This document shows positions 23,001 to 30,238 of a DNA stretch of 61,878 bases, piece after piece. Both the position numbers and the translations under genes were made by a program. The notes below the pieces were generated by a model that was not told the DNA's origin, searched no databases, and worked only from the letters and a program-made list of their open reading frames with translations. The stretch is from NCBI RefSeq assembly GCF_019049285.1, contig NZ_JAGMUL010000173.1, forward strand, positions 40,185-102,062, read 5' to 3'. Positions within the stretch are counted from its first letter, which is position 1, and each line of letters begins with the position of its first letter. This stretch comes from Streptomyces sp. AC550_RSS872. Lineage in GTDB: Bacteria; Actinomycetota; Actinomycetes; Streptomycetales; Streptomycetaceae.

Positions 23001-23295
23001 TCCGGACGCCGGGGCACGGTCGGAGGCGGCACAGCCGCTGCGCCGCTACTTCGACCGCGGCTTGCGTCTGGCGCTGGCGGGCGACCCGGACCACACCGTG
23101 GACTACCTGGTCCACTGCGGTCCGGCGATGGGCGCGTTCAACCAGGCGGTCGCCGGCACCGAGCTGGAACCCTGGCGGGCGCGCACCGTCGAGGCCGTCG
23201 GCGAAGTCCTGATGGCGGGTGCGGCAGCCCACGTCACCGCCCGGACCCAGGCACTCCAGGGCTTCCAGGGCATCCGAAGGAACCACGACGACTGA
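20032..23295 (+). CDS. trans-acting AT-AT-ER (acyl hydrolase-like, malonyl-AT, PfaD-type enoyl reductase)
   Basis: 1,087-residue tridomain protein serving AT-less PKS modules. Domain 1 (about 4-320) has GYSLGEYAA and YAFHS; the position of the substrate-binding Arg reads VRQAGAL, so Arg appears replaced by Gln as in PedC-type acyl hydrolases that clear stalled chains. Domain 2 (about 340-630) has GHSLGEYAALFAAGVFDFE, LRRGELM with the Arg retained and APLHS, typical of malonyl-CoA trans-ATs. Domain 3 (about 665-1087) is a PfaD/nitronate-monooxygenase-like FMN enoyl reductase with MYAGVSGPELVRAAAKAG and GCAGGIGTPEAA followed by LTGSVNQ. It starts on the ATGA overlap with the megasynthase. The reductase probably acts in trans on an enoyl intermediate made by a DH-containing module; which module is unknown. 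Confidence 0.95.
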   Translation: MSGTRPTVFLFSGQGSQYYGMGRELYDANEVFRTELRRYDAVVTETSGLSVLASIFDEEKPRNHPLVDTAVSHPGIVMIELALAAALRAEGIEPDYVLGYSLGEYAAAVVAGALDPVDCLRLLVRQAGALRASEPGGMIAVLAGAEVLRRVPELRACEIAARNSPECFVVTAPQAELDRAEAALRETGVLHLPLPVEYAFHSRLMDPALEACRADFEGVSFAAPRIPWVSCVTGELVERADADHFAQVARRPIEFERAMAWLRGRDDFLYLDLGPSGTLHNFARTLLPEAGPAQSLPLLSPFEQDTVLFEQVRVHAARTTPRRTEAAAPRAGGGVHGTGRPKVYGFPGQGSQRRGMGRELFARFPEQTAVADEVLGYSIEELCLHDPERRLGRTEFTQPALYVVSALAYLDRVAQDPVAPDHLVGHSLGEYAALFAAGVFDFETGLRLVLRRGELMAAASGGSMAAVVGVSEQDVTRTLAEPAFEALDLANHNAPDQFVVSGPRPELDAACAAFEAIGARTVRLTVSAPLHSRYMRPVAEEFGHFLDGFELRPPTVPVLAGVDALPYTAATLKERLTAQIASPVRWTETVRALMREGDFEFVELGPGQVLTKLVARIRAATAPRPQAAELPPPTPAAGAAAPVSPTAAVSVGGADSAVTAGGLGARTFRERYGLRRAYVLGSMYAGVSGPELVRAAAKAGLLAFLGTGGLALAEVERRLHELDLGGAHGVNVLHHPDAPEQEAALIDLLLRHGVTLAEVSGFPRVTEQLVRFRLKGGRILAKVPRTDVAAAFLAPPPAPLVARLLAAGAVTEAEAEAAASRPMADDLCVAADGGWLCTGADPLTLLPAVLRLRDASASPGPRVHVGCAGGIGTPEAAAAAFLLGADFVLTGSVNQCSVEAATSDRVKDLLQQANEYDVDTAPSPYQFELGVRSRYLKRGLFFPARASALHELWRRNTTPADLDDATRTRILERYLGGEYQPPTGPRTTPAPDAGARSEAAQPLRRYFDRGLRLALAGDPDHTVDYLVHCGPAMGAFNQAVAGTELEPWRARTVEAVGEVLMAGAAAHVTARTQALQGFQGIRRNHDD

Positions 23296-23322
23296 CCCAC
23301 GCACGAAGGAGGGCACCGGACC

Positions 23323-24546
23323 ATGAGCACCGCTTCGCCGGACCAATCCGTGATCTTCTACCCCTTCACCCGGGAGTTCCAGGAGGACCCGTACCCGCAC
23401 TACGCGGAGCTGCGCCGGCACGCGCCCGTGCACGAACACCCGGGCGGCTTCTGGATGGTCTCGCGCTACGAGGACGTGTCCGCGCTGGTGCGCTCGGACT
23501 TGTCCGTCGAACAGAGCCGCGTCGCCCCGGGCCCGTTCCGTGACGCCTACGCGAAGGCGGGAGTGACGGACAAGCCGCGCCTGAAGGGGCTGGCACTGTT
23601 GGACCGGGACCCGCCGGACCACACCCGGCTGCGCAAGCTGGTCACCCAGGCCTTCACGGTGCGCGCGGTCAACCGGCTGGAGCCGATGATCCACGGCCTG
23701 GTCACCGAGGCGCTCGACGGCGTCGCCGACGCGGGCGGCGGGGACCTGGTCGAGTCGCTGGCGTTCCCGCTGCCCTTCACCGTCATCTCGCGCATGCTCG
23801 GGATCCCGCCGATCGACACCGGGCACATGCGGATGCTCACCACGCTGCTGATGCGCTCGGTCGAACTCACCCCGGACCGGGAGGTGATGAGGGTGATCGA
23901 GGCGGCCGACGCGGAGATCTTCGAGGTGGTGAGCGACGCCATCTCCCGCAAGCGGCGCGAGCCGGGCGACGACCTGCTCACCGCCCTCATCGCCGCCGAG
24001 GACGACGGCGACACGCTCACCCACGACGAGCTGGTCGCCCAGGTCACCATGCTCTACGTCGCGGGCTACGAGACCAGCGTCAACCTGATCTCAGCCGGCG
24101 CGCACGCCCTGCTGCGCCACCCGGACCAGCGGGAACTCCTGCACAACAAAAGCGAGTTGGTGCCGAATGCGGTGGAGGAAGTGCTGCGCCATGAGCCGCC
24201 GGTGCACTTCAGCCGCCGCGTCACCCTCCAGCCCTACCGGGTCGGCGGCCACGAGATCCCCGCCGGTTCCTTCATCCTCGCCAACCTGGCGGGCGCCAAT
24301 CGCGACGAGGAGGTCTTCGGCCCCGACGCGGAGGAAATGAAGGTCGATCGCGAGAACGCCCGCCGCCACCTCTCCTTCGGCGGCGGCATGCACCACTGCC
24401 TGGGCGCGACCCTGGCCCGGATCGAGGGCCGGGTCGCCCTCGGCGAACTCGTCCGCCGCTTCCCCGCCATGGCCCTGGACGGCAAGGTCCAGTGGAACGG
24501 CCTGGTCAGCCTGCGCGGCGTGACCCACCTGCCGGTCGTGGTGTGA
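23323..24546 (+). CDS. Cytochrome P450
   Basis: 407-residue soluble bacterial P450, the normal length for the family. Visible motifs are the I-helix oxygen-activation segment AGYETSVNLI (Glu in place of the more common Asp), the K-helix EEVLRHEP (ExxR) and the heme-thiolate loop FGGGMHHCLGATLAR. The start is set by an AGGAGGG ribosome site 15-20 nt upstream, 27 nt after the AT-AT-ER gene, so it is probably in the same transcript. It most likely hydroxylates or epoxidises the polyketide-peptide product. No dedicated ferredoxin or reductase gene is nearby. It is the last gene of the biosynthetic cluster. Confidence 0.96.
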   Translation: MSTASPDQSVIFYPFTREFQEDPYPHYAELRRHAPVHEHPGGFWMVSRYEDVSALVRSDLSVEQSRVAPGPFRDAYAKAGVTDKPRLKGLALLDRDPPDHTRLRKLVTQAFTVRAVNRLEPMIHGLVTEALDGVADAGGGDLVESLAFPLPFTVISRMLGIPPIDTGHMRMLTTLLMRSVELTPDREVMRVIEAADAEIFEVVSDAISRKRREPGDDLLTALIAAEDDGDTLTHDELVAQVTMLYVAGYETSVNLISAGAHALLRHPDQRELLHNKSELVPNAVEEVLRHEPPVHFSRRVTLQPYRVGGHEIPAGSFILANLAGANRDEEVFGPDAEEMKVDRENARRHLSFGGGMHHCLGATLARIEGRVALGELVRRFPAMALDGKVQWNGLVSLRGVTHLPVVV

Positions 24547-24552
24547 CCGTGC

Positions 24553-24589
24553 CGCGCTCTGCGCCCCGGCAACTGGGGCACAGAGCGCG
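24553..24589 (+). terminator. Strong hairpin terminator closing the biosynthetic cluster
   Basis: Stem CGCGCTCTG/CAGAGCGCG (9 bp, perfect) extended by a C/A mismatch and 5 further G-C pairs around a 7-nt loop, starting 7 nt after the P450 stop. It marks the transcriptional end of the PKS-NRPS operon. Confidence 0.85.
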
Positions 24590-25510
24590 CCCCCGCCCGC
24601 GGGGCGCGGGTGTGTCAATTCAACTGCTGATCTTGGTTCGTGCACATCATCCCCCGTTTCGGATCAAGAAAGCTCCGGGAGCCAGCAGGTTCTGTGTCTA
24701 CTGGTGGTACAGCGCCTGCGAGCGGCTCGGTTGGTCCGCGTATGGTCCGGATCTTTCCTGTCCCGTGGCTTCGTGCGCGGGAGGGACTGCGGGCGACTGG
24801 AAGGGCAACGCCACATGGCACAGGCCGTAACGACCGTCCAGGGGCGTCCAGTCGATCCAGGGACGGGTGTGTTTCGGGGAGTCCGCACAGTTGGTGAGAC
24901 CTGTGTGAGAGCGCTGGCGTGCAGGACTTGCGGGCCCGGGGTGGTCGCGCGGACTGGTCGGCCGTGTCGCTGACTTCGGCCGGGCCGGTGCAGTAGAGAA
25001 ACTGGTCGCCTTCGCCGGGGGCGGCTGATGGCCGCGATCTTGCAGGATGTGGTGAGTCGCGCGGCCTCGGCTGCGGTGGCAGGGTGCGTTCGTGGTCGGC
25101 GAAGGTGTGGCCGGGCTCGGCCGGGTTGTCGCGCGGGCGGCGGCGATGACGCACGCACCCGTCTGCGTCCCGCCGATCCGGGTGGGAGATGGCGCCGAGT
25201 CCTGACAGGGCTCGGGTCCTTCGTAACTTGCTCCACAACAGACCAAAAGCCTGGCTGGTCCGGAGGGAAGTATGGACGTAGTGGGCTGAAGCCCTCTAGT
25301 CTTGTCGGTGTACCGTCACGGTCGTCGATGTGACCCGACAGCGCGGTAGCCATCGACTTCTCCTGTTTCCGAGCTGTTGCCCCCGCTCGGCGTAGTGGCC
25401 TGCTGAAGCACACCCAGCAGGCCGAAGCGACGCATCTCGCTACGGCATCGGCGCGGCAGCGCGCGCCCCAAGCCTGGCAGCCACCTGTTCAGGAAGGGGA
25501 CTGCATTGTC
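24590..25510. other. Gene-free boundary region between the two islands
   Basis: About 920 nt with no convincing gene. Open frames exist on both strands (longest on the minus strand, 24664-25413), but they lack a recognisable domain and a good ribosome site, and they are rich in Arg, Pro and Ser as out-of-frame GC-rich translations are. GC is visibly lower in parts than in the flanking genes. The last 40 nt hold the ribosome site (AGGAAGGGGA) for the dehydrogenase at 25511. This could be decayed sequence at a rearrangement junction; I recognise no transposase. Confidence 0.5.
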
Positions 25511-28351
25511 ATGTTCGCGAAAATCAAGAGGGCTCCCGCGCGTTGGCCGGCCATCTGTTCGGCTCTGCTCCTGATCGCGGCCGCTCTCACCGCGGCCTTG
25601 TCCAGTACGACCCCGGCCTCGGCGCACCCGATCAACGCCGCCGACTTCCAGCAGGTCCAACTGGCCCGCGGGGTCGCGGAGGTGGGTGAGCCGATGTCGC
25701 TGGCCGTACTCGCCGACCGGTCGGTGCTGCACACCGCTCGCAACGGGACCGTGCGCCGCACGGACGCGAGCGGCACCACCACGGTGATCGGCAGCATCCC
25801 CGTATACGTGCACGACGAGGACGGCTTGCAGGGCATCGGCATCGACCCGGGTTTCGCCACCAACCGGCACATCTACCTCTACTACGCCCCGCCGCTGTCC
25901 ACACCAGGAGGCGACGCACCGACCACCGGCGGCAACTGGTCGGTGTGGCAGGGTGTCAACCGGCTTTCCCGGTTCACGCTCAACGCCGACTTCACGCTCA
26001 ACCAGTCCAGCAGAGTGGACATCCTCGATGTGGCGGCTGACCGAGGTACCTGCTGCCACGCAGGCGGAGACATCGACTTCGACGCGGCGGGCAACCTGTA
26101 CCTGTCCACCGGAGACGACACCAACCCGTTCGAGTCCGCCGGATACTCCCCACTCGACGAGCGGGCGGGCCGCAACCCGGCGTTCGACGCGCAGCGCACC
26201 GCCGCCAACACCAACGACCTGCGCGGCAAGATCTTACGGATCAAGGTGAACGAGAACGGGTCGTACTCGATCCCGGCAGGCAACCTGTTCCCGCCCGGTA
26301 CGGCCAGGACCCGGCCGGAGATCTACGCGATGGGCCTGCGCAACCCGTTCCGGATGAGCGTGGACAAGGCCACCGGCATCGTCTACGTCGGCGACTACGG
26401 CCCCGACGCCGGCGCCACCTCGGCGCGCGGGCCGCAGGGCCAGGTCGAGTTCAACCGCGTCACGGGACCGGGCTTCTACGGGTGGCCGTACTGCACCGGC
26501 ACGAACACGAGTTCCGAGACGTACGCCGAGTGGGACTTCGCCACCAACACGGCAGGCGCGAAGTACAACTGCTCGGGCGGGCCGACGAACAACTCCTCCC
26601 GCAATACCGGCTTGAGCACGCTGCCCCCCGCCAAGGCCGCCTGGATCCGTTACGGCGGCGACGCCGGCAGCCCGCCTGCGTTCGGCGGCGGCTCGGAGTC
26701 GCCGATGGCGGGCCCGGTGTACCGGTACGACCCCGACGTCAGCTCGCCCACGAAGTTCCCGCAGTCGTTCGACGGGCAGTTCTTCGCCACGGAGTTCGGC
26801 CGCGGCTGGATCAAGCCGATCCACCTCAACGCCGACGGCTCCCCGGGGACCATCGACAGCTTCCCCTGGACCGGCAAGCAGGTGATCGACTCGGCCTTCG
26901 GCCCGGACGGCTCCTACTACGTGCTGGACTACGGCACCGGGTGGTACCAGGGCGACCAAAACTCCGCCCTTTACCGCTTCGACTACGTCGGCGGCGGCAA
27001 CCGGGCGCCCACGGCGGTGGCCGGCGCCAACCGGACCTCCGGCGCGGCGCCGTTGACCGTGACCTTCTCCTCGGCCGGCTCGTCCGACCCCGACGGTGGG
27101 GCACTGACCTATGCCTGGAGCTTCGGTGACGGCACCAGCTCCACCGCCGCCAACCCGACGAAGACGTACGAAACGAACGGCGACTACACCGCCAAGCTGA
27201 CCGTGCGCGACCCGCAGGGTGCCACCGGCACCGCCGAGGTGCGGATCACCGTCGGCAACACCGCGCCGACCGTGACCATCGACAGCCCCGCCGCGGGGGA
27301 GATCTTCGCCTTCGGCGACACCGTGCCGTTCCGTATCACCGTGACGGATCCGGAGGACGGCACGGTCGACTGCACCAAGGTCAAGCTGACGTACATCGTC
27401 GGTCACGACAGCCACGGCCACCCGATCACCTCGAAGACCGGTTGCTCCGGCACGATCACCATCCCGGTCGACGGTGAGCACGACGACGCGGCGAACATCT
27501 TCGGGGTCTTCGACGCCGAGTACACCGACAACGCCGGACTCACCACGCACACACAGCACATCCTCCAGCCGAAGCACCGGCAGGCCGAGCACTACAAGAC
27601 GTCGTCCGGCATCGCCACCCTCGACAAGTCGACCGCCGAGGGCGGCAAGTCCGTCGGTGACATCGAGAACGGCGACTGGATCGCATTCGAGCCGTACAAG
27701 CTGAGCAACGCCACCTCGTTCAGCGCCCGGGTGTCGTCAGCCGGCGCGGGCGGCACCTTGCAGGTCCGGGCCGGCTCGCCGACCGGCACCGTCCTCGGCT
27801 CCGCCACCGTCCCGGTCACCGGCTCGTGGACGAGCTTCACCACCGTGAGCGGCTCGATCTCCGGCGCACCGGCCGGCACCACCACGCTCTACCTGACCTT
27901 CGCCGGCGGCTCCGGATTCCTCTTCGACGTCGACGCGTTCACGTTCAATCCCGGCGGAGGCCAGACACCCGGCGTGGGTCCGGTCGTAGGGCTCGCGGGT
28001 AAGTGTCTGGACGTCCGTGGCGGCGGCTCGGCGGACGGGACGGCGGTGCAGATCTCGTCGTGCACGGGCTCGGCGGGGCAGCGGTGGACGGTGGCGCCGG
28101 GGGCGACGATCAAGGCGTTGGGCAAGTGCCTGGACGTCAGCGGCAACAGCTCGGCGGACGGGGCGAAGGTCCAGTTGTGGTCCTGCAACGGTGGAGCCAA
28201 CCAGAACTGGCAGGCGTCCCCGGACGGGTCGCTGCGGAATCCGCAGTCGGGCAAGTGCCTGGATGTGTCGGGCGCCAACTCGTCGGACGGCACCCTCGTG
28301 CACCTGTGGACCTGCCACGGCGGAGCCAACCAGAAGTGGACCCTGCCCTGA
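25511..28351 (+). CDS. Secreted PQQ-type sugar dehydrogenase with PKD, CBM6-like and CBM13 modules
   Basis: 946 residues. A Sec signal (about 1-38, ending STTPASA) is followed by a six-bladed glucose/sorbosone-dehydrogenase-type domain (about 44-493). That domain has CCHAGGDIDF (candidate catalytic His), LYLSTGDD, RGKILRIK and MGLRNPFRMSVD (Arg as in soluble PQQ glucose dehydrogenases). Then come a PKD domain (about 497-583), an Ig-like spacer with two cysteines, a CBM6-like domain (about 689-813) and a ricin-type beta-trefoil (about 826-946). The protein should oxidise a sugar or glycan end outside the cell using PQQ. A TTA codon (26234-26236) makes translation potentially bldA-dependent. 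AGGAAGGGGA precedes the ATG. The next gene begins 29 nt downstream and ends in an almost identical CBM13 module, so the two products probably bind the same glycan. Confidence 0.88.
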   Translation: MFAKIKRAPARWPAICSALLLIAAALTAALSSTTPASAHPINAADFQQVQLARGVAEVGEPMSLAVLADRSVLHTARNGTVRRTDASGTTTVIGSIPVYVHDEDGLQGIGIDPGFATNRHIYLYYAPPLSTPGGDAPTTGGNWSVWQGVNRLSRFTLNADFTLNQSSRVDILDVAADRGTCCHAGGDIDFDAAGNLYLSTGDDTNPFESAGYSPLDERAGRNPAFDAQRTAANTNDLRGKILRIKVNENGSYSIPAGNLFPPGTARTRPEIYAMGLRNPFRMSVDKATGIVYVGDYGPDAGATSARGPQGQVEFNRVTGPGFYGWPYCTGTNTSSETYAEWDFATNTAGAKYNCSGGPTNNSSRNTGLSTLPPAKAAWIRYGGDAGSPPAFGGGSESPMAGPVYRYDPDVSSPTKFPQSFDGQFFATEFGRGWIKPIHLNADGSPGTIDSFPWTGKQVIDSAFGPDGSYYVLDYGTGWYQGDQNSALYRFDYVGGGNRAPTAVAGANRTSGAAPLTVTFSSAGSSDPDGGALTYAWSFGDGTSSTAANPTKTYETNGDYTAKLTVRDPQGATGTAEVRITVGNTAPTVTIDSPAAGEIFAFGDTVPFRITVTDPEDGTVDCTKVKLTYIVGHDSHGHPITSKTGCSGTITIPVDGEHDDAANIFGVFDAEYTDNAGLTTHTQHILQPKHRQAEHYKTSSGIATLDKSTAEGGKSVGDIENGDWIAFEPYKLSNATSFSARVSSAGAGGTLQVRAGSPTGTVLGSATVPVTGSWTSFTTVSGSISGAPAGTTTLYLTFAGGSGFLFDVDAFTFNPGGGQTPGVGPVVGLAGKCLDVRGGGSADGTAVQISSCTGSAGQRWTVAPGATIKALGKCLDVSGNSSADGAKVQLWSCNGGANQNWQASPDGSLRNPQSGKCLDVSGANSSDGTLVHLWTCHGGANQKWTLP
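27968..28348 (+). repeat. CBM13 cassette, family A copy 1
   Basis: DNA for the C-terminal ricin-type module of the dehydrogenase. It is nearly identical in nucleotide sequence, third codon positions included, to 29710-30092 in the next gene. Confidence 0.9.
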
Positions 28352-28380
28352 TTTCTGTCACCCGGAAGAGAGCGACGGAC

Positions 28381-30099
28381 ATGCGCAGACAACCCCGAAG
28401 CCTGCTCGGCGGGGCGGCCGCGACACTCGCCGCCCTGGTCCTCCTCGGGCAGCCCAGCCCCGTCAATGCCGCGGACACGTCCTACGACGTCCTCGTGTTC
28501 TCCAAGACGGCCGGTTTCCGGCACGACTCGATCCCGGCAGGGATCCAGGCCGTCCGCGACCTCGGCGCGGCGAACAGTTTCACGGTGACGGCCACGGAGG
28601 ACGGCAACCACTTCACCACCGGCAACCTGAGCCGCTACGAGGCGGTGATCTTCCTCAACACCACCGGCGACGTTCTGAACGACGCCCAGCAGTCGGCGTT
28701 CCAGTCGTACATCGGATCGGGCGGCGGCTTCGTCGGCGTCCACTCGGCCGCGGACACGGAGTACAACTGGCCGTTCTACGGCGATCTGGTCGGCGCCTAC
28801 TTCGCCTCGCACCCCGCGATCCAGCAGGCCGACGTCAAGGTGGAGGGGCGGGCGCACGCGGCGACCGCCCACCTGCCGCAGACATGGACCCGCACCGATG
28901 AGTGGTACAACTTCCGGACCAACCCCCGTACCACCGCGCGCGTGCTCACCACGCTGGACGAGTCGTCGTACTCGGGCGGCTCGATGGGCGCCGACCACCC
29001 GCACACCTGGTGCAAGACCCACTCGGGGGGCCGGTCCTTCTACACCGGTGGCGGGCACAGCCAGGCGTCGTACGCGGAGCCGGCGTTCCGGGCGCACCTG
29101 CTCGGCGGCATCCGGTACGCGGCAGGCCGGACCAAGGCCGACTGCCGGCCCGAGACCGGCTATACGACCCTCTACAACGGCTCGACCACCGGCTGGGCGC
29201 AGGCCGGCCCAGGCGGCTTCACCAACTCGGACGCCACCCTCGCCTCGTACGGCGGCCTGGGCATGCTCTGGTACAGCGCCCGGCAGTTCACCAACTACTC
29301 GCTGAAGCTGGACTGGAAGACGGCCGGCGACGACAACTCGGGTGTGATCGTGGGCTTCCCACCGTCGAGCGACCCGCAGTCGGCACTGAACAACGGCTAT
29401 GAGGTCCAGATCGACGCCACCGACGCGCCTGACCGCACGACCGGCTCGATCTACGCCGTCAAGGCCCCGGACACCGCTGCCAGGGACGCGGCGCTCAACC
29501 CACCGGGCGAGTGGAACACCTTCGAGTTGCTGGTGGAGGGCGAGCGGCTCCAGGTCTGGCTCAATGGCGTGAAGATCAATGACTTCACCAACGCCGACCC
29601 CGCCCGCTCGCTCGCCGGCCACGTCGGCATCCAGAATCACGGCACGGGGGACGACGTATCGATCCGCAACGTGCGGATCAAGGAGCTGGGCGGCAGCCCG
29701 CCGCCCACGCCCGGCGTGGGTCCGGTCATGGGGCTCGGGGGTAAGTGTCTGGATGTCCGTAACGGCGGCTCGGCGGATGGGACGGCGGTGCAGATCTCGT
29801 CGTGTACGGGCTCGGCGGGGCAGCAGTGGACGGTGACGCCGGGGTCGACGATCAAGGCGTTGGGCAAGTGCCTGGACGTCAGCGGCAACAGCACGGCGGA
29901 CGGGGCGAAAGTCCAGTTGTGGTCCTGCAACGGTGGAGCCAACCAGAACTGGCAGGCGGCTGCGGACGGGTCGTTGCGGAACCCGCGGTCGGGCAAGTGC
30001 CTGGACGTGTCGGGCGCGGGCTCGTCGGACGGCACCCTCGTGCACCTGTGGACCTGCCACGGCGGAGCCAACCAGAAATGGACCCTGCCCCCCTCCTGA
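28381..30099 (+). CDS. Secreted ThuA-DUF1080 (3-keto-disaccharide hydrolase-type) protein with CBM13
   Basis: 572 residues. A signal peptide (about 1-30) precedes a ThuA-like domain (about 34-250; LVFSKTAGFRHDSIPAG, GVHSAADTEYNWPFYG, DHPHTWCK). A DUF1080/3-keto-disaccharide-hydrolase-type concanavalin-like domain follows (about 262-437; LYNGSTTGW, GVIVGFPP, NGYEVQIDATD), then a ricin-type beta-trefoil (about 447-572). I chose the ATG at 28381, after GGAAGAGAG, because the signal peptide starts there. The frame is open further upstream, but only over the preceding gene. DUF1080 members are established to act on 3-keto-glycosides. Beside a PQQ dehydrogenase this suggests oxidation of a glycoside at C3 followed by cleavage outside the cell; that sequence of events is inferred. 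Probably co-transcribed with 25511. Confidence 0.85.
   Translation: MRRQPRSLLGGAAATLAALVLLGQPSPVNAADTSYDVLVFSKTAGFRHDSIPAGIQAVRDLGAANSFTVTATEDGNHFTTGNLSRYEAVIFLNTTGDVLNDAQQSAFQSYIGSGGGFVGVHSAADTEYNWPFYGDLVGAYFASHPAIQQADVKVEGRAHAATAHLPQTWTRTDEWYNFRTNPRTTARVLTTLDESSYSGGSMGADHPHTWCKTHSGGRSFYTGGGHSQASYAEPAFRAHLLGGIRYAAGRTKADCRPETGYTTLYNGSTTGWAQAGPGGFTNSDATLASYGGLGMLWYSARQFTNYSLKLDWKTAGDDNSGVIVGFPPSSDPQSALNNGYEVQIDATDAPDRTTGSIYAVKAPDTAARDAALNPPGEWNTFELLVEGERLQVWLNGVKINDFTNADPARSLAGHVGIQNHGTGDDVSIRNVRIKELGGSPPPTPGVGPVMGLGGKCLDVRNGGSADGTAVQISSCTGSAGQQWTVTPGSTIKALGKCLDVSGNSTADGAKVQLWSCNGGANQNWQAAADGSLRNPRSGKCLDVSGAGSSDGTLVHLWTCHGGANQKWTLPPS
29710..30092 (+). repeat. CBM13 cassette, family A copy 2
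   Basis: Second copy of the cassette at 27968-28348. A few substitutions are scattered over about 380 nt, consistent with recent duplication or gene conversion. Confidence 0.9.
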
Positions 30100-30115
30100 G
30101 CCGACACGGCACGCT

Positions 30116-30150
30116 GGAAGGGCCACCTGCCACGGTGCGGTGGCCCTTCC
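30116..30150. terminator. Bidirectional hairpin terminator between convergent genes
   Basis: Perfect 12-bp stem GGAAGGGCCACC/GGTGGCCCTTCC with an 11-nt loop, 16 nt after the stop of the ThuA-DUF1080 gene and facing the convergent esterase gene. Confidence 0.85.
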
Positions 30151-30238
30151 GAGTTCTACGAACGAACACCGGGTCGACCGACGGCCAGGTCGGTGTGCGG
30201 CTTTCTCTGTTCGGCAGGCAGAAGGACGGCTCCGCCGC

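Noticed and set aside
2..24589. Assignment of the cluster to a named compound such as kirromycin
   Set aside because: The mixed AT logic and glycine module are similar in kind, but module order and the terminal KS0 cannot be matched by eye. Most of the cluster lies outside the window.
24664..25413. Minus-strand open frame of 249 codons in the island boundary
   Set aside because: Composition is Arg/Pro/Ser-rich with no domain or good start, and it overlaps equally long frames in other phases. Treated as non-coding.
28003..28380. In-frame extension upstream of the ThuA-DUF1080 start
   Set aside because: It overlaps the CBM13 coding sequence of the preceding gene in another frame. The signal peptide and ribosome site put the start at 28381.
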